22,681 nucleotides of DNA from assembly GCA_017889745.1 (NCBI GenBank), contig JAGGAG010000108.1, positions 1-22,681 on the forward strand, read 5' to 3'. Under the pieces are notes generated by a model. That model was not told where the DNA came from. It did not search any database and saw only the letters and a program-made list of their open reading frames with translations. Below, piece after piece: positions 8,243-15,428 of the stretch. The first letter of the stretch is position 1. Each line of letters begins with the position of its first letter. This DNA comes from Gemmatimonadota bacterium (GTDB lineage Bacteria > Gemmatimonadota > Gemmatimonadetes > Gemmatimonadales > GWC2-71-9). A program made the position numbers and the translations under genes.

Positions 8243-8827
8243 TCACTTCATCTTGAAGCCCGTCGCCTCGATCTGCGCCGCTGTCATCTGGACCACGCTC
8301 ACGGTGAGCGGGATGGGCGTCAGCGGCGTATCGGTCGAGTCGGTGGGCACCGAGACGATGGCCTCCACCACGTCCATGCCCTTGATCACCTGGCCGTACA
8401 CCACGTAGTTGCCGTCCAGCCGCTTGAGGCCGTCCTTGTTCACCACGATGTAGAACTGGCAACCCGCGGAGAGCTTCTGCGGGTTGTCGTCGCGTCCGGC
8501 GCCCACCGCGCCGTACACATGCCGGAGATCCGGCACGAACTCCGGCGCGAGGTTGTAGGGTGAATCCTTGAACCCTGCCGGCGTGTCGGGACATCCCCCC
8601 TGCGCCACGAAGTTCTTGATGACCCGGTTGAACGTGAGCGAATCCCAGTAGTGCCCGTTCGCGAGCTTGATGAAGCTCGCCATGTGGTTGGGGGTCTGGG
8701 GATAGAGATAGAACAGGATCTCCCCCTTGTCGGTGCGGATGCGGCCGACCGGATAGGTCGTCGCGGTGTTCGCCGACAGCACGGCAATCAGTGCAACCGC
8801 CGCGAGGGCGGGCAGGTACCTCCGCAT
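8243..8827 (-). CDS. Secreted cyclophilin-type peptidyl-prolyl cis-trans isomerase
   Basis: 194-residue exported cyclophilin, which speeds proline isomerisation in folding periplasmic proteins. A signal peptide covers about 1-23 (RRYLPALAAVALIAVLSA). The cyclophilin core starts at GEILFYLYPQTPNHMASFIKL, followed by FNRVIKNFVAQGG (the FxRVIxxFxxQGG active-site motif with the catalytic Arg), GCQFYIVVN and LDGNYVVYGQVIKGMDVVEAI. ATG 8827 is chosen because GGGGGTGA lies just upstream; another ATG at 8842 is in frame without a good ribosome site. It is the last gene of the minus-strand run that starts with menG and begins right after the broken metallophosphoesterase gene. Confidence 0.9.
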   Translation of the reverse strand: MRRYLPALAAVALIAVLSANTATTYPVGRIRTDKGEILFYLYPQTPNHMASFIKLANGHYWDSLTFNRVIKNFVAQGGCPDTPAGFKDSPYNLAPEFVPDLRHVYGAVGAGRDDNPQKLSAGCQFYIVVNKDGLKRLDGNYVVYGQVIKGMDVVEAIVSVPTDSTDTPLTPIPLTVSVVQMTAAQIEATGFKMK

Positions 8828-8845
8828 GCGTATCACCCCCATGAA

Positions 8846-9242
8846 TCAGGCCTCGTCGGGATCGGTGAGGGGCACCAGCCGGCCGCGCGGCGGGATGCCG
8901 GGCTCGAGTTCGAGGATCCCCACCGACGGAAGGATGTCGAAGCGCCGCTGCCCTGCCGCGCCCGGGTTCATCACGGTCACCACCAGGTCCACCAGCGTCA
9001 GCACCGGCTTGTGCGTGTGCCCGTACAGGATGATCTCGGCGTCGGGAAACGCGGCGTTGAGCGCGTCGGGGGTGGGGCTGCCGAACTGGTCCCCGTGCGT
9101 CACGACGATGTCGAAGCCGTCCAGCCGCAAGTGACAGCGAGCCGATGTCCCCGGCGTGGAAGATGTGATCCACCTCGCGGAATACGTCGAACACCTCGCG
9201 ACGCAGCAGGCCATGGGTATCGGAAATGACGCCGAGCCGCAT
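8846..9242 (-). pseudogene. YfcE/MJ0936-type metallophosphoesterase, broken by internal deletion and frameshift
   Basis: Two reading frames together make a calcineurin-like phosphoesterase. From ATG 9242 the first frame gives MRLGVISDTHGLLRREVF and then VDHIFHAGDIGS (metal-binding D-x-H and GD motifs). After about 9130-9140 the family sequence continues in another frame as LRLDGFDIVVTHGDQFG, then IILYGHTHKP and VMNPGAAGQRR to the stop at 8846. Intact relatives have roughly 40 more residues at the junction, including the GNxD metal and phosphate-binding motif, which is absent here from both frames. So bases have been lost in a number not divisible by three, and the encoded protein should be inactive. 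An assembly collapse could produce the same picture. The gene starts 14 bp after the hypothetical gene and ends next to the cyclophilin start. Confidence 0.8.
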
Positions 9243-9256
9243 GCCTGCGGGCCGCC

Positions 9257-9688
9257 TCAGCCCTGGCTCGCGCCGGATGGCCCGGGCGGCGGCGTGCGGA
9301 GACGGGATTGCTGCGCGTCCGCCAAGCGGATCTGCAGCGCGGACACGAACTCACGGGCCTCGTGGCGGAACTTCCGGCCCACCAGCAGCGTGACCTCGCG
9401 CGGGTTCCGCGGGGACAACTCGACGAACGAGGTCGCGTCGCGGGCGGTGAGCCGGATGCGGCTGGTGAGGATGCCCGGCTGGAGCACCGCCGACGCGATC
9501 GCATCGTACTGCACGTGCGCCGCGCCCGTCCCGCCGCCGTCCGGGGCTTCCATCTCGAACACGAGGGCGTCGTCGGACAGCACGACATGCCCGCTGAGCC
9601 GCCGCGACAGGGAGCTCACCATCAGCCGCGCGTCGGGGTCGGCGTCGTCCGCCGACGTGGAGAGCCGGAACGGGATGTCGAGCGCCAC
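9257..9688 (-). CDS. Hypothetical cytosolic protein in the quinone cassette run
   Basis: 143 residues, no signal peptide or membrane segment. It starts at GTG 9688, one base after the ubiX stop, with a strong GGGAGGG ribosome site inside the end of ubiX, so translation is probably coupled. The pattern of strands with a final helix (HVVLSDDALVFEMEA, AIASAVLQPGILTSRIRLTA, FVELSPRNPREVTLLVG, then HEAREFVSALQIRLADAQ) would fit a small PH-like barrel, but I do not recognise a family. The C-terminus is Pro/Gly-rich and disordered. Confidence 0.75.
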   Translation of the reverse strand: MALDIPFRLSTSADDADPDARLMVSSLSRRLSGHVVLSDDALVFEMEAPDGGGTGAAHVQYDAIASAVLQPGILTSRIRLTARDATSFVELSPRNPREVTLLVGRKFRHEAREFVSALQIRLADAQQSRLRTPPPGPSGASQG

Positions 9689-9689
9689 G

Positions 9690-10274
9690 TCAGCCCTCCC
9701 AGCGGGCCGCGATGGTGATGTCCAGCGACAACTGGTCGATGATCCGCTGCACCACGAAATCCACCAGTTCGGCTACCCGCTTCGGGCGGTGATAGAAGCC
9801 GGGTGCCGCCGGCAGCACCGTGCCTCCCGCCTCCGTGACCGCCACCAGGTTGCGCAGGTGCACCAGCGACATCGGCGTTTCTCTCGGCACCAGGATGAGG
9901 CGGCGGCGCTCCTTGAGCGTCACGTCGGCGGCACGCTCCACCAGCGACCGGCTCGTGCCGCCGGCGACCGCGGCGATCGTGCCCATCGAGCAGGGGCAGA
10001 TCACCATGCCGCCGGTGCGCTGCGAACCCGAGGCCGGCAACGCGCCGCGATCGTCATCGGTGAAGCAGCGCACGCTCCCCCACTCCCCACCCGTGGCCGC
10101 CTTGAGCGCGTCGAGGTCCCCGATGCCGCATTCCTCCCGCAGCAGCCGGAACCCGTGCCCCGACACGATGAGCCACACCGGCACCGCGGCACCCGCCAGG
10201 ACCTCCAGCAGGCGCACCCCGTACGGCGCACCCGACGCCCCCGTAATCGCCAGCACGATCGGCAGCTGCTTCAC
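9690..10274 (-). CDS. ubiX: UbiX-family flavin prenyltransferase
   Basis: 194 residues. UbiX joins dimethylallyl phosphate to FMN to make prenylated FMN, the cofactor of UbiD-type decarboxylases in quinone synthesis. Signature motifs are LAITGASGAPYGVRLLEVL (FMN-binding), ICPCSMGTIAAVAGG, the phosphate-binding LVPRETPMSLVHLRNL and PAAPGFYHRP. GTG 10274 is the best start because KQLPIVLAITGASG begins the fold at once; the frame also opens from GTG 10298, which lies inside the heptamer repeat and would add eight residues. It sits directly downstream of the ubiA-type gene. No ubiD is visible, so the decarboxylase partner must be elsewhere. Confidence 0.93.
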   Translation of the reverse strand: MKQLPIVLAITGASGAPYGVRLLEVLAGAAVPVWLIVSGHGFRLLREECGIGDLDALKAATGGEWGSVRCFTDDDRGALPASGSQRTGGMVICPCSMGTIAAVAGGTSRSLVERAADVTLKERRRLILVPRETPMSLVHLRNLVAVTEAGGTVLPAAPGFYHRPKRVAELVDFVVQRIIDQLSLDITIAARWEG

Positions 10275-10284
10275 GATTGAGCCC

Positions 10285-10305
10285 CGTTCACCGTTCACCG
10301 TTCAC
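10285..10305. repeat. Heptamer tandem repeat (CGTTCAC x3) between ubiA-type gene and ubiX
   Basis: Three perfect 7-bp units. Read on the coding (minus) strand the unit is GTGAACG and contains both GTG and TGA. The stop codon of the prenyltransferase gene (10304-10302) is formed by the repeat, and a possible ubiX GTG start (10298) lies in the next unit. Confidence 0.9.
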
Positions 10306-11192
10306 GCTGTAAGCCTATCGACCAGCGCGAAGGAAAATACCGTCACGCTCATAACCGCATTCATCGTGAAGAAGGCCGCATCGAGCCGGGACAGGTCGTC
10401 GGCATGCACCAGCTGGTGCTCCCGGACGAGGATCGCCGCCGCGGCCAGGACACCCGCGTAGTACCACGCCCCGAACCCCGATCCCCAGCCGAACAGCAGC
10501 AGCGCCGGGATCGTGATCCCGTGCAGCACCTTGGCGAGCAGTATCGCCCGGGGCACGCCCAGCCGTACGACCGCGCTGTGCAACCCTTCCTGCCGGTCGA
10601 AGGCCTCGTCGGGCAGCGCGTAGAACACGTCGAACCCGGCCACCCAGGTCGCCACCGCCACTGTGACCGCCACCAGCACCCACCATGGTGTGCTCCATTG
10701 CCCGGTAATGGCGAGATACCCCCCAACCGGCGCGATGGCGAGGCTCAGGCCGAGCCAGGCGTGGGGCCACCAGGTGAAGCGCTTGGCAAGGCTGTAGATC
10801 ATCACCCACGCGAGCGCGAACGGGGCGAGAAGGGCGCACAGCGGATTCAGCGCGCGCGAAATGAAGAGAAAGGCCACGGCGGCGACCGCCACGGAAACCC
10901 ACGCCTGCCCCACGGTCAGGGTCCCCCTGGGCAGCTCGCGGTTGCTGGTGCGGGGATTCCGCGCATCGAACCGCCGATCGGCGATCCGGTTGAAGCCCAT
11001 CGCCACCCAGCGCGCCGCGGTGAAGGCGGCCACCACCAGCAGTACCTCGCGCAGGTGCAACGGCGACACGCGCGATGCCGCCACCACCCCGAGCAGCGCA
11101 AACGGCAGCGCAAACAAGGTGTGGGGAAGCTTCACGAAGTTGGCGAATCGCACCATGAGCGAGTCGCCCACCAGCACCTGCCCCTCAGCCAT
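10302..11192 (-). CDS. UbiA-family polyprenyltransferase (menaquinone pathway, MqnP-like)
   Basis: 296-residue integral membrane prenyltransferase with about eight to nine hydrophobic helices. It carries both Asp-rich prenyl diphosphate sites: N68, D72 and D76 in FNRIADRRFD, then D188, D195 and D199 in GFDVFYALPDEAFD. The sequence opens FVKLPHTLFALPFALLG, typical of the UbiA group often annotated as 4-hydroxybenzoate polyprenyltransferase in organisms that make only menaquinone. Its position between menG and ubiX, without menA or other menB-F genes, suggests the prenylation step of the futalosine route rather than ubiquinone synthesis; this is inference. ATG 11192 has GGGGGG just upstream. 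A later ATG at 11156 is possible. The stop lies inside a heptamer repeat. Confidence 0.88.
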   Translation of the reverse strand: MAEGQVLVGDSLMVRFANFVKLPHTLFALPFALLGVVAASRVSPLHLREVLLVVAAFTAARWVAMGFNRIADRRFDARNPRTSNRELPRGTLTVGQAWVSVAVAAVAFLFISRALNPLCALLAPFALAWVMIYSLAKRFTWWPHAWLGLSLAIAPVGGYLAITGQWSTPWWVLVAVTVAVATWVAGFDVFYALPDEAFDRQEGLHSAVVRLGVPRAILLAKVLHGITIPALLLFGWGSGFGAWYYAGVLAAAAILVREHQLVHADDLSRLDAAFFTMNAVMSVTVFSFALVDRLTA

Positions 11193-11200
11193 TGTCCCCC

Positions 11201-11228
11201 CGTTCACCGTTCACCGTTCACCAATCAC
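11201..11228. repeat. Heptamer tandem repeat (CGTTCAC x3 plus a degenerate unit) between menG and ubiA-type gene
   Basis: Three perfect units (11201-11221) identical to those at the other end of the prenyltransferase gene, followed by CAATCAC, which matches five of seven positions. The repeat fills nearly the whole spacer between the menG stop (11227-11225) and the next start. Confidence 0.88.
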
Positions 11229-11965
11229 GCAGTCGGCTTGACCCCCACGTGCATCGCGCAACTCCCTCCCAGCAGGGTTTCGAACGTCACGTCCCCGAAC
11301 CCGCTCGCTTCCATGCGCCGCGCCAGCTCAGGCGGCGCCGGAAAGACCCGGGTAGACTCTGGAAGCCATGAGTACGCAGTCCTATGTTTCGAAATGGCGC
11401 GACCAATCCGCGGGAGCACGTGATCAAAGTAGAAATCAACGAGCGCCCGGAACGGCGGCCAACCCGGCTGCGACATCTCGAGGATCGCGAGGCGCGCGCC
11501 GGGCTTGAGCACCCGCGAGGCTTCCCGGAGGCCGGCCTCGAGATCCACCAGGTTCCGCATGCCCCAGCCCACCACGGCACCATCGAAGTAAGCGTCCGGG
11601 AACGGAAGCTCGAGCGCATCGCCCGTCACGGGGAAGATCGCGCGGCCACCGATCTTCGATCGCCCCGTGCGGAGCATCACGGGCACGAAGTCAGCGGCGA
11701 CGATCCGGCCGGTGAACCCTGGCTGCCCGGCGAGCGCTGCACTGAAGTCGAGGGTCCCTGCGCACAGGTCGAGATAGACGCCGCCCGGATACCGCTCCCA
11801 GCCCAGCCGACCAACTGCGCGCTGGCGCCAGCGCTGGTCGAGGCTGAAGCTGATGATCCGGTTCAGGCGGTCGTAGGTCGGGGCAACCGCCGCGAACATG
11901 GTCCGCACGTATGCCCGCTTTTCGGGCCCGCCAAAGACGGGTAAATGCTGATTTGATGCGGACAT
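11225..11965 (-). CDS. menG: Demethylmenaquinone methyltransferase (MenG/UbiE family)
   Basis: 246-residue SAM-dependent methyltransferase that finishes quinone synthesis by C-methylating the ring. The N-terminal family signature FAAVAPTYDRLNRIISFSLD is clear. SAM motif I is YLDLCAGTLDFS (usually DLCAGTGD; here a Leu replaces the second Gly). VTGDALELPFPDAYFD and GWGMRNLVDLEAGLREASRVLKPGA are further UbiE/MenG signatures. The C-terminal part LARRMEASGFGDVTFETLLGG also fits. ATG 11965 is chosen over an upstream TTG-type extension to 12007 because the family begins close to it. It is the first gene of the minus-strand run and is divergent from the sigma factor gene, with only 53 bp between the two starts. 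The name menG assumes a menaquinone-only organism. Confidence 0.9.
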   Translation of the reverse strand: MSASNQHLPVFGGPEKRAYVRTMFAAVAPTYDRLNRIISFSLDQRWRQRAVGRLGWERYPGGVYLDLCAGTLDFSAALAGQPGFTGRIVAADFVPVMLRTGRSKIGGRAIFPVTGDALELPFPDAYFDGAVVGWGMRNLVDLEAGLREASRVLKPGARLAILEMSQPGWPPFRALVDFYFDHVLPRIGRAISKHRTAYSWLPESTRVFPAPPELARRMEASGFGDVTFETLLGGSCAMHVGVKPTA

Positions 11966-12018
11966 ACGAGCGCAATCTAGCCCGGGCCGAATCGCGTCCG
12001 CAAGCACGGTGACCCACC

Positions 12019-12624
12019 GTGGCTGAGCGCGCGGCTGCCCTCAATGCCCTCACCGACCAGGAGGTCGTCCTCCTCGCGCGCGGAGGCCAGGAACGCGCCT
12101 ACCGCGAGCTCGTCCGCCGCTATGAGCGCCCGATCTTCTCCCTGCTCTACCGCATGGTGCGCGACCGGGAGCTCGCCGAGGACCTCTCCCAGGAAACGTT
12201 CGTGAAGGCGCTGAATGCCATCGAGAGCTACCGCCCCGAGTACAAGTTCTCGTCCTGGCTCTTCAAGATCGCCAACAACGCCGCGATCGATCATCTCCGC
12301 CGCCGCGAACTCGACACCCTCTCGCTCGAGGGCTCGCCCCACGCGGTCACGCCCGACGCGGTGGAAGCGACCGCCCTGCAGATCGGCGATCGGGGCGAGA
12401 CCCCGCTCGATATCGTGGAAGCGAAGGAACTGGGCGGCGAGATCGAGCGGGCCATCGCCCAGCTTCGCCCCGAGTACCGCGCCTGCATCCTGCTGCGCCA
12501 CGTCGATGGCCGCGCGTATGAAGAAATCGCCGAGATGCTCGACCTGCCTCTCGGCACGGTAAAGACGTACATCCACCGCGCCCGTAACGAGTTGCGGCGC
12601 CTGTTGGCGCATTTGAAGGAGTAG
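12019..12624 (+). CDS. ECF-type RNA polymerase sigma factor (RpoE-like)
   Basis: 201 residues with just the two sigma domains. Region 2 spans about 25-95 (YRELVRRYERPIFSLLYRMV, ELAEDLSQETFVKAL and FSSWLFKIANNAAIDHLRRR), and region 4 about 140-195 (RPEYRACILLRHVDGRAYEEIAEML, then GTVKTYIHRARNELRRLL). The linker of about 45 residues is long and acidic. The start is GTG 12019. The next gene encodes a zinc-finger anti-sigma factor, and two cell-envelope proteins follow, so the expected role is envelope-stress transcription. Sigma factors of this kind often control their own operon; the 53-bp divergent region is short, and I could not recognise a matching promoter. Confidence 0.95.
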   Translation: MAERAAALNALTDQEVVLLARGGQERAYRELVRRYERPIFSLLYRMVRDRELAEDLSQETFVKALNAIESYRPEYKFSSWLFKIANNAAIDHLRRRELDTLSLEGSPHAVTPDAVEATALQIGDRGETPLDIVEAKELGGEIERAIAQLRPEYRACILLRHVDGRAYEEIAEMLDLPLGTVKTYIHRARNELRRLLAHLKE

Positions 12625-12682
12625 CCCATCTCTTTTCGATCGTGTTCTGCCGGAAGTGAAACCCCGGCCGTCCAGCCCGCGT

Positions 12683-12690
12683 AGGAGGGG
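12683..12690 (+). promoter_or_regulatory. Strong ribosome binding site of the anti-sigma gene
   Basis: AGGAGGGG eight bases before ATG 12699 is the best Shine-Dalgarno sequence in the window. The 74-bp spacer after the sigma gene has no terminator-like hairpin, so co-transcription with independent strong translation is likely. Confidence 0.7.
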
Positions 12691-12698
12691 TCAATTCT

Positions 12699-13301
12699 AT
12701 GGAGCGCTCAGTACTGCAGCACCTCACACCCGACGAGATCGATCTCGTCCTCGAGGGTAACTACCCCGAGGTTCTTCGCACGCACGTCAATGCCTGCCCC
12801 GATTGCGGTTCGCTGCTGGCTGGCGAGCGCCTCGTGGTGCAGTGGCTGAGCGCGCTCCCGTTGCACGTGCCCGCCGCCGGGTTCGAAGACCGGGTCATGG
12901 CACGGGTGCAGGTTGTAACGCCCCGCTCGGCGCTTGCGACGCTGCGCCACCGGGCGCTGGCTACCCCGACGTCGCGCGCGCTGGCCGCCGGCGCGGTGCT
13001 GTCGGTGCTGGGCTCGCTCACCGCCAGCATCGTCTGGTCCCTCGGGCACCGTGAGGTGCTCGCCTCCCTTGGAATGACCGCTCTCCGCAGCGTCGCCGAA
13101 CTCGGCTGGGTAGTCGTGCATGGCCTGGCGACCACCCTCGTCGAGCAGCCCTGGTACGGATCAGCACGCGCGCTGGTCGATTCGCCCGCGCGCCTCGCGT
13201 TCGTTGCCGGTGGACTGACGACGGCGTGGGCCGCGGGAATGCTGCTGATGCGCCGGCTGATCGCCATTCCGGCTGGGTCGGTGGCGCATGAGCACATCTA
13301 G
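12699..13301 (+). CDS. Membrane anti-sigma factor with zinc-finger domain (putative)
   Basis: 200 residues. The N-terminus has H29-x3-C33-x2-C36 (HVNACPDC), the zinc-binding motif of ZAS-type anti-sigma factors (zf-HC2), preceded by a helix LTPDEIDLVLEG typical of those domains. Two hydrophobic segments follow, about 95-115 (AAGAVLSVLGSLTASIVWSL) and 168-188 (FVAGGLTTAWAAGMLLM). This predicts a cytosolic sigma-binding head anchored to the inner membrane. It should hold the upstream sigma factor inactive until a signal arrives. It overlaps the next gene by 14 bp. No site-2 protease gene is nearby, so how the signal releases sigma is not evident. Confidence 0.85.
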   Translation: MERSVLQHLTPDEIDLVLEGNYPEVLRTHVNACPDCGSLLAGERLVVQWLSALPLHVPAAGFEDRVMARVQVVTPRSALATLRHRALATPTSRALAAGAVLSVLGSLTASIVWSLGHREVLASLGMTALRSVAELGWVVVHGLATTLVEQPWYGSARALVDSPARLAFVAGGLTTAWAAGMLLMRRLIAIPAGSVAHEHI

Positions 13302-14562
13302 GGCGCTCCGGCTCGCTCCAGCAATCGCACTGATCGCCCTGCTCGTCCGGCCAGCCATCGCGCGGGCCGACGAGCCCAGCGACATGCTGCGCGATGTCTG
13401 GACCCGCATTCAGCAGATCGCGCCGGGCCAGGACGCCTCGCCCGACCGGCCGCGGCCCCAGGCGGTGCCCGCCGCCGCCGATGCGCCAGCGATCTCCCTG
13501 CGCGACCTGTCTCATCCCATCTCCCTCGAACGAAGCATCCGCGCCGCGGCCGCCGTGCCACCGGGCCAGCTTCACCTCACCATCCCGAACGGCCAGGCCC
13601 GTCTCGGCGACTTCAGCATCGGATCCGACCAGCGGGTCACCGGCGACCTGCTCGTGCTCCGGGGGACCGCCGACGTCTACGGCCGTCTGGAGGGCAACCT
13701 GGTGAGCTGGGGTGGCGACATCGTGCTGCATTCGGGAGCGGTGGTCGCCGGTGACGTGCTGGCGCTCGACGGCCAGGTCCGTCTCGCGGGGGGCGAAGTG
13801 ACCGGCGAAGTGCGCACGATGTCGTCCCCGGCGGCCGAGCAGCCACCGGCCGCGGTGCAGTCACCGATGAGTCATGTCCTCCGCTCGCTTGCGGGCACGG
13901 CCGGTGTCTTCCTCACGATGCTGCTGGCGGGGTTCGGTCTCGTGCTCTTCGGCAAGTCGTCGCTCGAAGTCACCTCCGATACCGTGCGCAGCTCCTTCAG
14001 CCGCGCATTCATCGTGGGCCTCCTGGGCCAGATCCTGGTGCTCCCCACGTTCGGCATGCTGGTGGTCGGGCTGATCCTCACCGTGGCGGGCATCCTGCTC
14101 ATTCCCTTCGTCGTCATCGTCTTCGCCCTCCTGCTCGTCGCCGGGATCGTCGGCGGTGCGCTGGCGGTGGCACACGCCATGGGAGAGTCGATCACCCGCC
14201 GCCAGATGGCGCAGGGACGGGCGCTGTCGCCCAACAGCTACCGCTATCTCGTCGTGGGGCTCTGCTGCGTCCTGGCGCCCTGGCTCGTCTGGACCTTGTT
14301 CGGATGGGTGCCGGTGGCCGGCGAGCTCATGCTCGGCGCCGCGATCCTCATCAGCTGGCTCCTCGCCAGCGTCGGGTTCGGCGCTGCCCTGCTGAGCCGC
14401 GGGGGGTTGAAGGAGCAGTTCGCCGGACGGTTCATCCCGCCCGAGATGCTCACCGACGAGTTCCTCTGGGCCACGCCCCGCTATGGCGTGCCGGCGGTCA
14501 AGCGGCCCGACAGCACCCCCACGCCGCGGTCCGGCACCCGGCCCCCGGACGGTTTACGGTGA
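13288..14562 (+). CDS. Exported beta-helix (bactofilin-like) protein with C-terminal membrane helices
   Basis: 424 residues. A signal peptide (1-27) is followed by a disordered Pro/Ala-rich stretch. A short right-handed beta-helix-like domain lies at about 95-178 (RVTGDLLVLRGTADVYGRLEGN, DIVLHSGAVVAGDVLALDGQVRLAGGEV), with the regular Gly/Asp/Val turns of polymer-forming bactofilin domains. Four or more hydrophobic helices follow from about 200 to 370 (FLTMLLAGFGLVLFG, AFIVGLLGQILVLPTFGMLVVGLILTV and others). The signal peptide puts the beta-helix in the periplasm, unlike cytosolic bactofilins. ATG 13288 overlaps the anti-sigma gene; the stop overlaps the next start as GTGA. It is probably a sensor or scaffold of the sigma module, which is inference. 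The C-terminal tail is disordered. Confidence 0.8.
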   Translation: MSTSRALRLAPAIALIALLVRPAIARADEPSDMLRDVWTRIQQIAPGQDASPDRPRPQAVPAAADAPAISLRDLSHPISLERSIRAAAAVPPGQLHLTIPNGQARLGDFSIGSDQRVTGDLLVLRGTADVYGRLEGNLVSWGGDIVLHSGAVVAGDVLALDGQVRLAGGEVTGEVRTMSSPAAEQPPAAVQSPMSHVLRSLAGTAGVFLTMLLAGFGLVLFGKSSLEVTSDTVRSSFSRAFIVGLLGQILVLPTFGMLVVGLILTVAGILLIPFVVIVFALLLVAGIVGGALAVAHAMGESITRRQMAQGRALSPNSYRYLVVGLCCVLAPWLVWTLFGWVPVAGELMLGAAILISWLLASVGFGAALLSRGGLKEQFAGRFIPPEMLTDEFLWATPRYGVPAVKRPDSTPTPRSGTRPPDGLR

Positions 14563-15410
14563 CCCGCGCCCTGCTTTTCGCCACGCTCGCTCTCGCTGCC
14601 GCGGGCGCGGCGCAGGCCCAGACGCTCCGCGAGTACTCGAGCACGCGGCAGGATCACGGTGAGTCCCGCCTCGCCACCACCGTGCAGTACGCCGGCGGTA
14701 CGCTCAGCCTGGTGCCGGCACCTTCGGGAATCCTCTACGCGCTGCGCCTCACCTACGACGCCGATCGCTTCGCGCCAGTGGCCCGGTTCGACCCGGCCGT
14801 GCCGCGGCTCATGCTCGGCACCGAGGCGCTCGCGCGATCCGGCGGTGTGCGGGTGAGTCATCGCGGCACGCCACCCGCCGCCACGATCGCGCTCGGCACC
14901 CGGGCTGACCTCGATCTCGACATCGAGCTGGGTGCCGCCGAGGCGACGCTCGAGCTTGGAGGCATCCGCATCAGCCGCCTCAAGCTCCAGACCGGTGCCA
15001 GCAAGACCGTACTCCGCTTCTCCGAGGCCAACCCGATCCGGTGCACCGGGGCCGAGCTGTCTGCGGGCGCCGCAGAACTCATGGTGACCGGATTGGGGTA
15101 CGCCCGCTGTCGTGAGGTGGACTTCACTGGCGGAGTAGGCAGGGTGACGCTCGATTTCAGTGGGCGCTGGGCCGGCCCGATGCGTCTCGAGGCGACAATG
15201 GCCATGGGCGAGCTGGTGCTGCGGCTCCCGAAGCGGGCGGGAATCAAGCTCGAACTCGACAAGTTCCTGGCGAGTTTTGCCCCCGCAGGACTCGTGCGAA
15301 GCGCCGATGGCCGCACTTGGAGCAGCGCCGGATTCGCCGACGCCAGCCAGCAGCTGGTGGTCGACCTGGAGACGGCGTTTGGTGGTGTTACGGTCGAGTG
15401 GATCGACTGA
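14559..15410 (+). CDS. Secreted toast-rack/LiaF-C-like beta-repeat protein
   Basis: 283 residues starting at GTG 14559, the first base of a GTGA overlap with the preceding stop, so translation is coupled. A signal peptide (MTRALLFATLALAAAGAAQA) is followed by an N-terminal domain. A repetitive beta structure runs from about 120 to the end: DLDLDIELGAAEATLELGGI, RISRLKLQTGASKTVLRFSE, CTGAELSAGAAELMVTGLG, CREVDFTGGVGRVTLDFSG, GPMRLEATMAMGELVLRLP and AFGGVTVEWID. This alternation of G-A-E/L strands is the pattern of the toast_rack/LiaF C-terminal (DUF2154-type) fold linked to envelope-stress sensing in Firmicutes. Two cysteines (in IRCTG and ARCRE) could form a disulfide. It is the last gene of the sigma operon. 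Confidence 0.8.
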   Translation: MTRALLFATLALAAAGAAQAQTLREYSSTRQDHGESRLATTVQYAGGTLSLVPAPSGILYALRLTYDADRFAPVARFDPAVPRLMLGTEALARSGGVRVSHRGTPPAATIALGTRADLDLDIELGAAEATLELGGIRISRLKLQTGASKTVLRFSEANPIRCTGAELSAGAAELMVTGLGYARCREVDFTGGVGRVTLDFSGRWAGPMRLEATMAMGELVLRLPKRAGIKLELDKFLASFAPAGLVRSADGRTWSSAGFADASQQLVVDLETAFGGVTVEWID

Positions 15411-15415
15411 CGGCA

Positions 15416-15428
15416 GGGTGACTCACCC
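15416..15428. terminator. Short palindrome between convergent genes, possible bidirectional terminator
   Basis: GGGTGACTCACCC is a perfect inverted repeat (six-base arms around one C) in the 12-bp gap and first bases of the facing genes. It would fold as a five-pair hairpin in RNA of either strand. There is no T tract, so termination is only a guess. Confidence 0.35.

Noticed and set aside
10285..11228. Heptamer arrays considered as a CRISPR or attachment site
   Set aside because: Units are 7 bp with no spacers, and no cas, integrase or transposase genes are present.
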